Source of the DNA: Larsenimonas rhizosphaerae
GTDB taxonomy: Bacteria > Pseudomonadota > Gammaproteobacteria > Pseudomonadales > Halomonadaceae
DNA: 64,000 nucleotides
Direction: 5' to 3'
NCBI RefSeq assembly: GCF_023700005.1
Contig: NZ_JAMLJK010000004.1
Coordinates: forward strand, 95,402 to 159,401
Below the pieces are notes generated by a model, which saw only the letters and a program-made list of their open reading frames with translations, was not told the origin of the DNA and made no database searches. Shown here one piece after another: positions 46,073-53,651 of this stretch. The first letter of the stretch is position 1, and each line of letters begins with the position of its first letter. The translations under genes were made by a program, and so were the position numbers.

Positions 46073-46861
46073 TCAGCCAGTGGCCGTGGCCTGGCGTTCC
46101 AGCCTCATCAGCTCGCACTTGACTGAAAGCGGCGTGGCGTAGCTGCCTTCGGACGCTTCGTAAGGCAGCAGTTCAGGCAGGGTCATCGTGTTTAAGGTCG
46201 AGTCGTTGGTCTCCACCTCGGGCAGCCGGGCCCGTACAAGATCGCACAGCAGCCGGTTTTCACGCTCGCTCAGGTGACGGCGCAGCTCGGCCTGTTGATC
46301 GGCCGGGAAATGGCCAACCGAGGCGTACCAGCCGTCGAAGTACGGCGGTTCGAACCCGGCACCCATCATGAACGAGGTATCGTCCAGGGCTTCCCGTTCA
46401 GTGGTAGCGAGCCGCGCCTTGAACGCGGCCAGAAACGCCGGGCCTTCGTCGGTGGCCAGCATGGCACTCGCACAGTCGGTGAGTGCGGCTTGAGCAGCGC
46501 TTTGGCGTTGTCTCCAGAGCATGCGCCGGGCGCTCGAGCGGGCCCCGCCTGCCTTGACGCGCAGGCCGTCAGCCTGGGGTTGCAGTTCGTCGATGAGCTC
46601 GTCCAGTTGAGCCACTTCATCCTGGCTTGCGTGTTCGTCGCGCTGAAGCTGACGCACCTTGGTGTCGCTCTTGCCGCGTGCGGCCTTGAATAAGCTGCGC
46701 CAGCCCTTACCGGCCTCGGTCGCGGCACGTTCGGTGGCGGCGCGCTGCTTCTTGAGCCGGTCGAGCTCGGCGGTCGTCTGCTCGAGCGAGGCCCGGAGCT
46801 CGAGATACTCCTTGGGCGAGCAATGGGCATACGTCATACCGTTGTGGCTGTCCAGATCCAT
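46073..46861 (-). CDS. Satellite coiled-coil protein under late promoter (Psu-like position)
   Basis: This 262-residue protein begins with a long coiled coil (residues about 15-115, for example SLEQTTAELDRLKKQRAATE), followed by a helical domain with AFKARLATTEREALDDTSFM and FPADQQAELRRHLSERENRL. It seems weakly related to the 338-residue protein encoded at 47914-48930, which has the same coil-plus-helical layout. It has its own promoter region carrying an Ogr/Delta-type dyad and its own terminator, so it is the satellite's late gene. In P4 that place is held by psu, which binds capsid and Rho; an equivalent role is inference, as I see no clear sequence match to Psu. Confidence 0.6.
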   Translation of the reverse strand: MDLDSHNGMTYAHCSPKEYLELRASLEQTTAELDRLKKQRAATERAATEAGKGWRSLFKAARGKSDTKVRQLQRDEHASQDEVAQLDELIDELQPQADGLRVKAGGARSSARRMLWRQRQSAAQAALTDCASAMLATDEGPAFLAAFKARLATTEREALDDTSFMMGAGFEPPYFDGWYASVGHFPADQQAELRRHLSERENRLLCDLVRARLPEVETNDSTLNTMTLPELLPYEASEGSYATPLSVKCELMRLERQATATG

Positions 46862-46919
46862 AGTGGTGTGGTGTCCCCGTGGGTGGTGTGCTGGCCGCCA
46901 CAGACGTGGGCGGCCTCGG

Positions 46920-46986
46920 TCATGGACAGCTTGCCCGGGCCGGGCGGGGACTTCGAGGCGCGGGCGTTGTAACGCAGGCCTTCACA
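46920..46986 (-). promoter_or_regulatory. Ogr/Delta-type late promoter, copy 1
   Basis: This 67-base block aligns without gaps to 53488-53554 at 50 of 67 positions by hand count. It contains the dyad TGT-N13-ACA (46968-46986). Phage P2 Ogr and P4 Delta bind TGT-N12-ACA about 55 bases before the start of late transcripts; here the dyad is about 116 bases before the ATG at 46861, leaving room for such a promoter. Confidence 0.65.
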
Positions 46987-47135
46987 ACACCGTGCGCCAC
47001 ACACCTCAGAACAAAGACAGATCAAGCCCGGTCGAGATACCCCTTACCCCCGCTCGCCAGGAAAGACGGGATCGGCTCGGGACGGACTCGTGCTGAGTCG
47101 TCCTATATACGTGTACGTGTGTGTGAAAAAACACC

Positions 47136-47369
47136 GGCAACAGTGGCAACAGTGGCTACGCCCCACAACCATGCGGGTTCCAGCCTGGCAACATGTTGCC
47201 GATGCCATCCCCACTGGCAACAGGCAACGACGCAGACACACATGGGCAGGAACAGGGCCCCTAGTAAGAAGTAGCCAGTTGTTGCCACTCATCCCTGTAT
47301 CAATGGCAACGCCTCAGCCCCTCAACCATGCGGGGTAGAGCGATCCGTTGCCGCGTTGCCACTGTTGCC
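47136..47369. other. Iteron cluster, candidate replication origin of the satellite
   Basis: GGCAAC or its complement GTTGCC occurs 11 times in 234 bases: forward at 47136, 47145, 47187, 47216, 47223 and 47305, reverse at 47195, 47281, 47347, 47355 and 47364. At 47136 and 47355 copies repeat with a 9-base period as GGCAACAGT or its complement, and 47187-47200 is the palindrome GGCAACATGTTGCC. Chance expectation is about 0.1 copies. A 17-base near-repeat CCCC(A/T)CAACCATGCGGG lies at 47161 and 47318. The region 46987-47451 is otherwise noncoding. P4 alpha binds similar short iterons at ori and crr. Confidence 0.7.
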
Positions 47370-47451
47370 AGTGATTGCAGGTTCCTGTGAGCACCCTTGT
47401 TTGAGTGGGCACCGGGCGGCCATCCCCCTTTCCTGGCGAGCGGGGTTCATC

Positions 47452-47481
47452 AAAAAGCCCCGCACGGGGGCGGGGCTTTTT
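47452..47481 (-). terminator. Bidirectional terminator beside the origin
   Basis: AAAAAGCCCCGC and GCGGGGCTTTTT form a strong stem around CACGGGG. It lies 12 bases after the stop of the minus-strand gene at 47493. Confidence 0.85.
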
Positions 47482-47492
47482 AGAAAAATACT

Positions 47493-47783
47493 TCAGGTTA
47501 TCGTTATTCCTAACTCTTGCTCCAGATAGCTATAGAAATCCTCACGCGATCTAGGGTTTTTAACATTAGCGCAAGCCTTATTCAGAGCGTCGAGTGCGGC
47601 CTGCTCCGTAATGGCCCCAGATTTTACTTCGGACTCGAGCTTTTCTTTATAGATATACGATAGCTCGTTGTAGTTGCCGTTTTGCCCACATGCCACAAGT
47701 TCGGAATCCCCCTCTCCGTTGGGCATTTCATCCTTATAATCGTACTGATCGTTAATGTCCTTAATACTGCTGACCTTCACCAT
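47493..47783 (-). CDS. Small acidic satellite protein of unknown function
   Basis: This 96-residue protein (MVKVSSIKDINDQYDYKDEM at its start) is acidic and hydrophilic, with no signal peptide and no motif I know. A terminator follows it and another (47867-47890) separates it from the replication operon, so it has its own promoter in the AT-rich 47784-47866 stretch. Its base composition is lower in GC than the replication genes. Confidence 0.55.
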   Translation of the reverse strand: MVKVSSIKDINDQYDYKDEMPNGEGDSELVACGQNGNYNELSYIYKEKLESEVKSGAITEQAALDALNKACANVKNPRSREDFYSYLEQELGITIT

Positions 47784-47866
47784 GAATCCACCTCTAAAAC
47801 TGGTTCGTTAGTTAAAAGAACTGCCTAAACACTTTTAGCAGAAAAAGCTAATGAAATAAAAATAGG

Positions 47867-47890
47867 AAGCCCCGCACAGGGGCGGGGCTT
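47867..47890 (-). terminator. Terminator of the satellite replication operon
   Basis: AAGCCCCGC (47867-47875) pairs with GCGGGGCTT (47882-47890); on the minus strand the stem is followed by CCTATTTTTATT. It lies 24 bases after the last gene of the operon. Confidence 0.75.
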
Positions 47891-47913
47891 GGGTCAGATG
47901 GGATGGCATCAAG

Positions 47914-48930
47914 TCAGTGTGTGATGTCGGGCACGTACTCCATCTGCTGAGCCAGTTCATTCAGTCGGCGCTTGGTGGTGAAACTGTTCCGGTACTGACC
48001 GGGCTGAGCCTCACAGGCCGCCCGGGCCGGGAGCCGTTCGAGCACGTCGGGGGCGGTCGTGTGTGTCGGGCCGAAGGCCAGCACCAACTCGCCCAGAGCG
48101 GCCCGCTGTTGACGGTAGACCTCGTCCTTGATCCGGCGCGTGTCCTCATCGCTCAACTGTAGATAGATGGCCTTGCCGATCTGACGTGAGACGTCCAGGT
48201 CGAACTGGGCCATGTACAGGCTGTTGTTGAGTAGATCCATCTCGATCCGCTCGAACAGCGGCTCCAGCGCGCCGAAAAAGGCCGGGGCCTGGCTGGCGTC
48301 GCCGCCGAGGTAAGCCCGGGCGCTGTCTTCGAGCGCCCAGTGCGTCCGAGCCCGGTTCATCTGTTCCTGCTGGCGTGCTAGCCCCTTGCGGGCGGTGTCG
48401 GTGTGGATCTGGAGGTATTCGATCTGGGGGGCGAGCACCGCGATCATCTCGTGGTGCTGCTCGAGTTCGACCCGGGCCTCGGCCTCTCTCTTGAGCTGAC
48501 TGCGCACGCTGCGGCTCTGCTTGCCAAGGCCGTCCAGCAAGGCGCGCTTCCAGTCGCGTTTGGCCTGGCTCTGCTGCTCGGCCAGGGCGTCGCGGGTCTT
48601 GATCAGTCGGGCACGTTCGGTGTGCAGCGTCTCGAGGCGGCTTTTCAGGTCGTGATAGTGCGCTTTTTGGGCGGCCAAGCGTTCCCGGGCGGTCTTACCA
48701 CCCATGAACCGGACTTCGTCCGGCACGCTCACGTAGCGCAGTGTGTTCAGATCAGGGCGTTTGAACGCGACCGCCTCGGCGGTGCCGGGGACGGTCTGGC
48801 CCGGCTGGGCCGGCGTTGTTACGGTCGGCTGTGGCGTAGTCATGGTGACAGGCTCCTGGGCGGTCGTAGTGATAACACGAGTCACGGATCGTACGGCGGT
48901 GTTCGCCGTGGGGGTGTCGGGCGCAGTCAT
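47914..48930 (-). CDS. Satellite coiled-coil protein, last gene of the replication operon
   Basis: This 338-residue protein has a low-complexity Thr/Pro N-terminus (residues 1-60), a coiled coil (RLAAQKAHYHDLKSRLETLH onward, residues about 85-195) and a helical C-terminal domain with FFGALEPLFERIEMDLLNN and LQLSDEDTRRIKDEVYRQQR. It shows weak similarity in layout and spacing to the 262-residue protein at 46073-46861. Its ATG overlaps the helicase stop (ATGA), so it is the last of seven coupled genes. Function unknown; a DNA- or capsid-associated satellite protein is possible. Confidence 0.6.
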   Translation of the reverse strand: MTAPDTPTANTAVRSVTRVITTTAQEPVTMTTPQPTVTTPAQPGQTVPGTAEAVAFKRPDLNTLRYVSVPDEVRFMGGKTARERLAAQKAHYHDLKSRLETLHTERARLIKTRDALAEQQSQAKRDWKRALLDGLGKQSRSVRSQLKREAEARVELEQHHEMIAVLAPQIEYLQIHTDTARKGLARQQEQMNRARTHWALEDSARAYLGGDASQAPAFFGALEPLFERIEMDLLNNSLYMAQFDLDVSRQIGKAIYLQLSDEDTRRIKDEVYRQQRAALGELVLAFGPTHTTAPDVLERLPARAACEAQPGQYRNSFTTKRRLNELAQQMEYVPDITH

Positions 48931-50735
48931 GCGGTGGGGTCTCCTTGCAGGTCGAGGCGGTCGGGGTCGATGACGAAGAACCGGGCGCTGCCGCCGCCCG
49001 GCAGGCGGTAGTTCTTCTGCTTGCGGCCTTCATCCATTTTCACCAGGGCGTCGCAGTGGCCAAGCGCCCGAATGATGCGTTCGCGGCTGTAGCCGGGCAC
49101 GGCTTCACTGAGGGCGGCGCGGTTGAACAGGTACAGCCGCTTGCCGTTGTCGACCTCATAGAACCCGGCCCGGTGGTGCACATGGCCAGACAGTTGAGCG
49201 GTGACGTCGGAGAACCGGCTGTCGCCGTGCAGGGCGATGAAGTCAGACAGCGCCGTCACGATCTGGCGATCCTCGGCGTTGCCGTCGCCCATGGTGGCCA
49301 GCCATTCGTGGAACAGTTGACGGCAGGCGGTGCGGGCCGTGCCCGATGGCCAGGGCAGGATCTGCCACTCACTGGCCAGCTCCCCGGCGAGCGCCATCAC
49401 CGCGAACCTATCCGCTACGCGCCCGGCCTGGGAACTCTCGACCGCGAACGCACGGCGCTGTATCTGGAACCGCTCGCCCAGCTCGGCCAGCCGGTCGGGG
49501 GCCAGTAGACATTCGACCAGCGCGGGCCCGGCGTGGCCGTAGTGGCGGGTCACGCTGTCGGTCAGTCGGCGGTGGAAGCTCTCGCCGTCGAGGCCGTGGA
49601 CGTCATCGAAGGCCCGGTAGGTGCGGGTGCCCGCGTTGACGTCGACCATGCGCAGTTCGGCCCCGGCGTGGGCGGTGTTACCCGCGATGGCGGCGTGGTC
49701 GCCGAGCGAGCGCTCGCCGCTCGAGAGCGCCAGCAGACGCCAGTAGTTCTTGGGCCGTCCTTCGCGTTCCCGGGTCATGGTGCCGCGCCCGGTGCCGTTG
49801 GCGATGGCGTAGGCGTGGCCCTGGATCTGCTTGGGGCTCGCCCGGCTGAGCTCGTCGATTACCATCACGGTGTCGTTGCGGGAGGACGCTTCGATCTCGA
49901 CCCCACCGCCGGACATGTCCCACGACATCTTGAACCGATCCATCGGCCCCCACACGGTGGCGGCAATGTCCTGAGCCAGTGACTTGCCGCTCGAGGAGTC
50001 GCCGACCAGGTGGACGCCGCCGCCGTTGACGCCGACTTTCTTGAGCAGCGGCCCGGCCAGGGCGCAGCAGACCGAGAGGATCAGCACCGGGTTGCCCAGG
50101 CAGTAGGCCGCCACCGAGCTCTGCCACTCGGACAGCGTCCCCTTGGTGTCGAAGATCCGCGCCTCACGGCCCGAGCTCTGGAACCGCACCCGGTCGCTGC
50201 CGATGATCCGATGCGGCAGCACGAAGGCCCCGCTGGGGTCGTGCCAGCCAGGCCGGGTGGTGGTGTCGAGCACCCGTTCGGGGTGGTGGTGGCTGGCGAT
50301 GTAGGCCGGAACGTGTTTGCGCTGGCTGTACTCGATCACCAGCCCCTGGCGCATCAGGCTCTTGAGCACGTCCTCGCCTTTCCCGGCGAGCGCTTCCATC
50401 GGGATCACGCACTCGCGCGCCTGGCCTCGGTGGGTAAAGCGCAGCAGACGCCCGATGCTGCCGTCGTCAGTGTCGACCGTCTCGGCGTCGACGTGCAGCG
50501 GCGAGCAGATCCACAGATCGAACGGCTGGCCCGCTTCATCCGGGCTGGCCTGCTTGATGCCGTGATACCAGACCCCGGCACTGAACCGCTTGTTTTCAAG
50601 AGTGGCGGTGCCGGTGTAGACCGAATACCCCGGGCGCTGTAACCGCTGGTACTCCGGCGCGGCGGGGTCGCCGACCAGGGCCAGGTTGGGCTTGGTGCCG
50701 TCCGTATTGGGGGACTTGGGCGTGTTATCCGTCAT
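48927..50735 (-). CDS. DUF927-domain replicative helicase of the satellite
   Basis: This 602-residue protein has a DUF927 domain, found at the helicase side of P4 alpha-like proteins. Walker A is VGDSSSGKSLAQD near residue 243, Walker B is VMVIDELSRASP near residue 290, and RGTMTREREGRPKNYWR follows as a likely sensor/arginine-finger region. The C-terminal 120 residues look like a winged-helix DNA-binding domain (RERIIRALGHCDALVKMDEG), as in the origin-binding end of P4 alpha. It overlaps the primase gene by 11 bases. Together the two proteins would replace fused P4 alpha. Confidence 0.82.
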   Translation of the reverse strand: MTDNTPKSPNTDGTKPNLALVGDPAAPEYQRLQRPGYSVYTGTATLENKRFSAGVWYHGIKQASPDEAGQPFDLWICSPLHVDAETVDTDDGSIGRLLRFTHRGQARECVIPMEALAGKGEDVLKSLMRQGLVIEYSQRKHVPAYIASHHHPERVLDTTTRPGWHDPSGAFVLPHRIIGSDRVRFQSSGREARIFDTKGTLSEWQSSVAAYCLGNPVLILSVCCALAGPLLKKVGVNGGGVHLVGDSSSGKSLAQDIAATVWGPMDRFKMSWDMSGGGVEIEASSRNDTVMVIDELSRASPKQIQGHAYAIANGTGRGTMTREREGRPKNYWRLLALSSGERSLGDHAAIAGNTAHAGAELRMVDVNAGTRTYRAFDDVHGLDGESFHRRLTDSVTRHYGHAGPALVECLLAPDRLAELGERFQIQRRAFAVESSQAGRVADRFAVMALAGELASEWQILPWPSGTARTACRQLFHEWLATMGDGNAEDRQIVTALSDFIALHGDSRFSDVTAQLSGHVHHRAGFYEVDNGKRLYLFNRAALSEAVPGYSRERIIRALGHCDALVKMDEGRKQKNYRLPGGGSARFFVIDPDRLDLQGDPTA

Positions 50736-51741
50736 GGCGAGGCCCTCCTTGCGCGCGTTCTTCGGCGTCCATGCGGGCGTTGTGCCAGCGGTACAGGTCG
50801 TTGAAGTCGGTCAGGTGCTCGGGGCAGCCGTCACGCCAGGACGGGAACAGCACCAGCGCCCCGACGTCGATGGCGGCCTCGTTGGCCAGCCGCCGCCCCG
50901 GGTTGCCCTCGGTCTGTCGGTCGTCATCGCCTGCGATCACCAGATCGAGCGAGCCGTTCAGGTGTTTGCGGAAGTGACGCGCCACCGGCAGCAGGTTGCC
51001 CGCGTGGAGCGCACAGGCCACGCAGTCGCCGGTCAGGTAGTGAAGCGTCGCCCCGGTCGCCCAGCCTTCACAGACGTAGAGCCGCTTGCCGGGCTCGAGG
51101 GTGCCCAGCAGGCAGTAGGCCCCCTGAACCTGGCCGCCCTTGAGGAACCGCTTCTTGCCGTTGGGCTGTATCCATTGCAGGTTGACCAGCTCCCCGGCCA
51201 CGAAGAGCGGCACCATCAGCCAGCCCTTGTGGGACTGGCGCACGCCGGTGGGTGGGATCTCTTTCTGTTGCACGTAGGGATTGGTGCGGGCGTTGCGCCC
51301 GGTCGACCAGTACTTGCGCGCCCGCTCGGCGGCAGCGGCGCGGTTGGCGTCGCGCTGGGCCTGGCCGGTCTCGGCGCTGCCGGTCGGGGCGCGGGTGTCG
51401 ATCTCGGCGACCAGTGGGTAGAGCTCACTGGCCCGATAGATCCCAAGGCCCAGCCGGGCGTCGATGGCACGGGCGGCGTCGCCCTGGCGGCAGCCGTGCA
51501 GGTAGCTGTAGAGCGAGACCAGATCGCCGCCGTGGGCCTCGCTGTCGGCAAAGTCGTTCCACTTGCCGGTGCTAAGCGACACTCCGAACGAACCGGAGCG
51601 GCGGTCGCCGCGCAGGGCGTTGCGGGCGACCCACTCGGTGCCTTGGCGCTGGCCGTCGGGCAGCCACTCGGCCAGCAGGGTCTCGGCGTCGCTCAAGGCG
51701 GCCCGGCTGACCAGGCGCAGACGTTGCAGAGCATCACTCAT
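50725..51741 (-). CDS. TOPRIM primase-like protein of the satellite
   Basis: This 338-residue protein has a DnaG/P4-type primase N-terminus (RRSGSFGVSLSTGKWNDFAD, HGGDLVSLYSYLHG), here without the zinc-binding cysteines of DnaG, and a TOPRIM domain: the glutamate in LYVCEGWATGATLH near residue 220 and the acidic DxD in LVIAGDDDRQTEGNPGRRLA near residue 270. It primes satellite DNA replication together with the helicase encoded next. Start and stop overlap both neighbours, so expression is translationally coupled. Confidence 0.82.
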   Translation of the reverse strand: MSDALQRLRLVSRAALSDAETLLAEWLPDGQRQGTEWVARNALRGDRRSGSFGVSLSTGKWNDFADSEAHGGDLVSLYSYLHGCRQGDAARAIDARLGLGIYRASELYPLVAEIDTRAPTGSAETGQAQRDANRAAAAERARKYWSTGRNARTNPYVQQKEIPPTGVRQSHKGWLMVPLFVAGELVNLQWIQPNGKKRFLKGGQVQGAYCLLGTLEPGKRLYVCEGWATGATLHYLTGDCVACALHAGNLLPVARHFRKHLNGSLDLVIAGDDDRQTEGNPGRRLANEAAIDVGALVLFPSWRDGCPEHLTDFNDLYRWHNARMDAEERAQGGPRHDG

Positions 51742-52000
51742 GGTGGCCTCCTTCGCGGGCCGCGATCAGCAGGTCGGACGCATCGCCCAGCAGCAGCCGG
51801 ACGGCCAGCGCGATGGGCGGGATCGCCCCTTCGTTATCGGGCTCGAGCTCGCTGAGGCTTGCCATCAGGCCGTGGGCGGCGTCGAGGCGGTGGTGGGCGT
51901 CGTCGAGGCGGTGGTGGGCGTCGTCGAACAGTGCCTGGCTCGGGCGGGTGCGGTCGATGGTCAGGGCGTCGGCTTCGCGCAGCCGGGACAGATCAGCCAT
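51734..52000 (-). CDS. Small satellite protein, tandem paralogue A
   Basis: This 88-residue helical protein contains an internal repeat (DDAHHRLDDAHHRLDAAHG) and ends with LAVRLLLGDASDLLIAA. The C-terminal half resembles the product of the next gene upstream (AAYLLLADADDLYSAA), so the two arose by tandem duplication. It overlaps both neighbours by eight bases. Function unknown; small proteins in this place in P4-like satellites are often regulatory or host-directed. Confidence 0.6.
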   Translation of the reverse strand: MADLSRLREADALTIDRTRPSQALFDDAHHRLDDAHHRLDAAHGLMASLSELEPDNEGAIPPIALAVRLLLGDASDLLIAAREGGHHE

Positions 52001-52280
52001 GGGTCACCTCCGTATGGCGCAGGGCAGCGCTGTACAGATCGTCGGCGTCGGCCAGCAGCAGGTAGGCGGCGTGGGTCAGGCTCTGAAGATCGCGGCCCTC
52101 GGCGATGGTGCGCTCGATCTCGATACTGGACAGGGTGAACAGCATCTCGCGGGCGGCAAGCATGCGCCGTTCGGCGCACTCGATGAGCTCTTTACGCTCG
52201 ACGGTGTTGTCGATCATCAGCACCGGCGCGGTGCGGCTGGTGTTGGTCGAGAGCGGTGTGTGGGTCGGACGCTCAGCCAT
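51993..52280 (-). CDS. Small satellite protein, tandem paralogue B
   Basis: This 95-residue protein (MAERPTHTPLSTNTSRTAPV at the start) has a helical second half, LAAREMLFTLSSIEIER then LTHAAYLLLADADDLYSAA, similar to paralogue A. Eight-base overlaps join it to the genes on either side. No catalytic motif; function unknown. Confidence 0.6.
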   Translation of the reverse strand: MAERPTHTPLSTNTSRTAPVLMIDNTVERKELIECAERRMLAAREMLFTLSSIEIERTIAEGRDLQSLTHAAYLLLADADDLYSAALRHTEVTHG

Positions 52281-52551
52281 GAGACACCCCCGCGTCGAGC
52301 AGCGTGTTCAAGTCCTCGAGCAGGTCGGTGTAGTCGGCGCGGGAAATCGCGCCGAGGGTTAGGGCCATGCGGGCCATGCCGAGCACTTCGGCGAACTGTT
52401 CGGAACGGCGGTTGACGCGCAGCTCGATCAGCCGGGTGCCGATCAGCGCCACGGCTTTTTGAGAATCGGGAATCGTGTTTTGGGTCGTGCGCGGTTGCGC
52501 GGTATGCGACTGGGGCGTGCGTGCAGACGCACGGGGGGCGTGATGTGCCAT
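52273..52551 (-). CDS. First small gene of the satellite replication operon
   Basis: This 92-residue protein starts MAHHAPRASARTPQSHTAQ and has a conserved-looking core AVALIGTRLIELRVNRRSEQ and MARMALTLGAISRADYTDLL. It lies directly behind the CI-like leader RNA, like the kil/eta genes of P4. The frame stays open upstream through the leader to an ATG at 52893 that has GGGAG, so a longer Ash/Icd-like product is possible; the overlap with the structured leader makes me prefer the short form. Function unknown. Confidence 0.6.
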   Translation of the reverse strand: MAHHAPRASARTPQSHTAQPRTTQNTIPDSQKAVALIGTRLIELRVNRRSEQFAEVLGMARMALTLGAISRADYTDLLEDLNTLLDAGVSHG

Positions 52552-52585
52552 GAGGCAGACTCCTTTGTGTAATTTGGAGTCGCCG

Positions 52586-52768
52586 CCAAACGTTCTCACG
52601 CGTTTGGTGACGACTGTACACGGGGTGAGAAACCGGACACAAAGGAACCCGGCCGGACCGAAGTCCGCCCATGCACAGCCGCCATAACAGCACGTTGCGG
52701 GCACAAAAAAAGCGCCTGCAATGCTAGGGGCGCTACTGCGCCTTTGTGAAGTCGGGTTCTCACGCCCG
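52586..52768 (-). ncRNA. CI-like antisense immunity leader of the satellite
   Basis: On the minus strand two hairpins show the same eight-base loop CGTGAGAA: stem CGGG/CCCG at 52753-52768 and stem CCAAACG/CGTTTGG at 52586-52607. Between them TTCTCAC (52625-52631) is complementary to both loops. A further stem AGCGCC/GGCGCT followed by T7 at about 52709-52734 looks like a terminator within the leader. In P4, the CI RNA with seqB pairs with seqA and seqC in the leader to cause early termination before alpha. The same three-site logic, in the same place before the primase operon, is visible here. Confidence 0.65.
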
Positions 52769-52984
52769 GTCGCAGATTTTGCTGCGACGGGCTCATCATA
52801 ATCAGATCGCGCCGCCGGGGGCAAGTCCCCAGCGGTCTGAATCGGGCCAATGGCCAGCTCGAAACGCTTGGAACGCGCGACAACTGTGCGCATAACGCGG
52901 TCTCCCTCGGAATTTGGGCAAAGTCTCCCCAACCCATCCGGTGTGAGGCCGGATGGCCGGTCGTACGGGTCACTCAGTGGGGAA

Positions 52985-53188
52985 TCAGCAGTCGGTCTGG
53001 AACGGGGCCGGATTGGACGGTGAGACGGTGGTGTCGCTCAGCATGACCCGCACCCGGCTCTGGCCGTGGGTCGAAACGAAGTGGCCGGGGCGCTCCACGG
53101 CCTTGGCCAGCGCCTGTTCGATGGCCGGGATGTCGGCCTCGGTGAAGGTCAGTTGCTGTCCGGCGATCTCGAGGGTGAACTGGTTCAT
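52985..53188 (-). CDS. Small satellite protein behind alpA
   Basis: This 67-residue protein (MNQFTLEIAGQQLTFTEADI at the start) shows alternating strand-helix character and no known motif. Its ATG overlaps the alpA stop (TGA) by ATGA, so the two are coupled. The 433 bases from its stop to the next CDS form the immunity leader. Confidence 0.55.
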   Translation of the reverse strand: MNQFTLEIAGQQLTFTEADIPAIEQALAKAVERPGHFVSTHGQSRVRVMLSDTTVSPSNPAPFQTDC

Positions 53189-53451
53189 AGGCGGGCCTCC
53201 TGGGCGACGGTGGTCTGAATAGCGGCGAGCTGGGCGTTGCGCTGGTGCAGGCGGTCGTCGATCCAGCGGTCGACCTCCTCCTCGAGCCAGGCGACGCTGT
53301 TATTGCCGATGGGTACCGGCGCAGGGAACGTGCCCCGGGCGATGTCGGCGTAGAGGGTCGAGCGGGCCTTGCCGGTCTTGTGCTCCACCTCCTTGCGACG
53401 CAGCAGGCGGTGGCCGTACTGGTCGAGGCGGTCGGTGTGTCGATAGCTCAT
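53185..53451 (-). CDS. AlpA-family excisionase/regulator
   Basis: This 88-residue MerR-like winged-helix protein has the AlpA pattern: LLRRKEVEHKTGKARSTLYA, then ARGTFPAPVPIGNNSVAWLE and VDRWIDDRL. In P4-like elements such proteins (Vis) act as excisionase and repressor of the integrase or late promoters. I start at ATG 53451, where GGGAG lies seven bases upstream. A late-type promoter block lies 40-100 bases upstream. Confidence 0.85.
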   Translation of the reverse strand: MSYRHTDRLDQYGHRLLRRKEVEHKTGKARSTLYADIARGTFPAPVPIGNNSVAWLEEEVDRWIDDRLHQRNAQLAAIQTTVAQEARL

Positions 53452-53487
53452 GCGGTCTCCCTGATAACGCACGTTGGTCTGTGTGGG

Positions 53488-53554
53488 TCAGGGATAGCTT
53501 GCCGGGGCTGGCGTGGGACTTCGAGCGGCGCGAGTTGTAAAAGCGGTCTTTACA
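53488..53554 (-). promoter_or_regulatory. Ogr/Delta-type late promoter, copy 2
   Basis: This block aligns ungapped with 46920-46986 (50 of 67 positions by hand count). Its dyad is TGTAAA-N7-TTTACA (53536-53554), containing TGT-N13-ACA. The dyad centre is about 94 bases before the alpA ATG and about 55 bases before the end of the conserved block, matching the -55 binding position of Ogr/Delta activators. The ogr-like gene is the next gene upstream. Confidence 0.65.
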
Positions 53555-53600
53555 GCCAAATGGGTGGCCGAGCAGGAAAAAAGAGCGTTGACGCCTACAA

Positions 53601-53626
53601 AAAACCGCGCATGAAAGCGCGGTTTT
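53601..53626 (-). terminator. Terminator after the ogr-like gene
   Basis: AAAACCGCGC (53601-53610) pairs with GCGCGGTTTT (53617-53626); on the minus strand the stem runs into TTTTTTG. It separates the ogr-like gene from the late promoter of alpA. Confidence 0.88.
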
Positions 53627-53651
53627 GAGGGACAAAGGACGTAGAAGAGGC

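Noticed and set aside
47136..47369. CRISPR array
   Set aside because: The repeats are only 6-9 bases long, change orientation and have irregular spacing, which fits iterons and not CRISPR.
52273..52893. 206-residue Ash/Icd-like protein reading through the immunity leader
   Set aside because: Open frame with a fair ribosome site, but it would be translated across the hairpins and internal terminator-like stem; kept only as a remark on the short gene.
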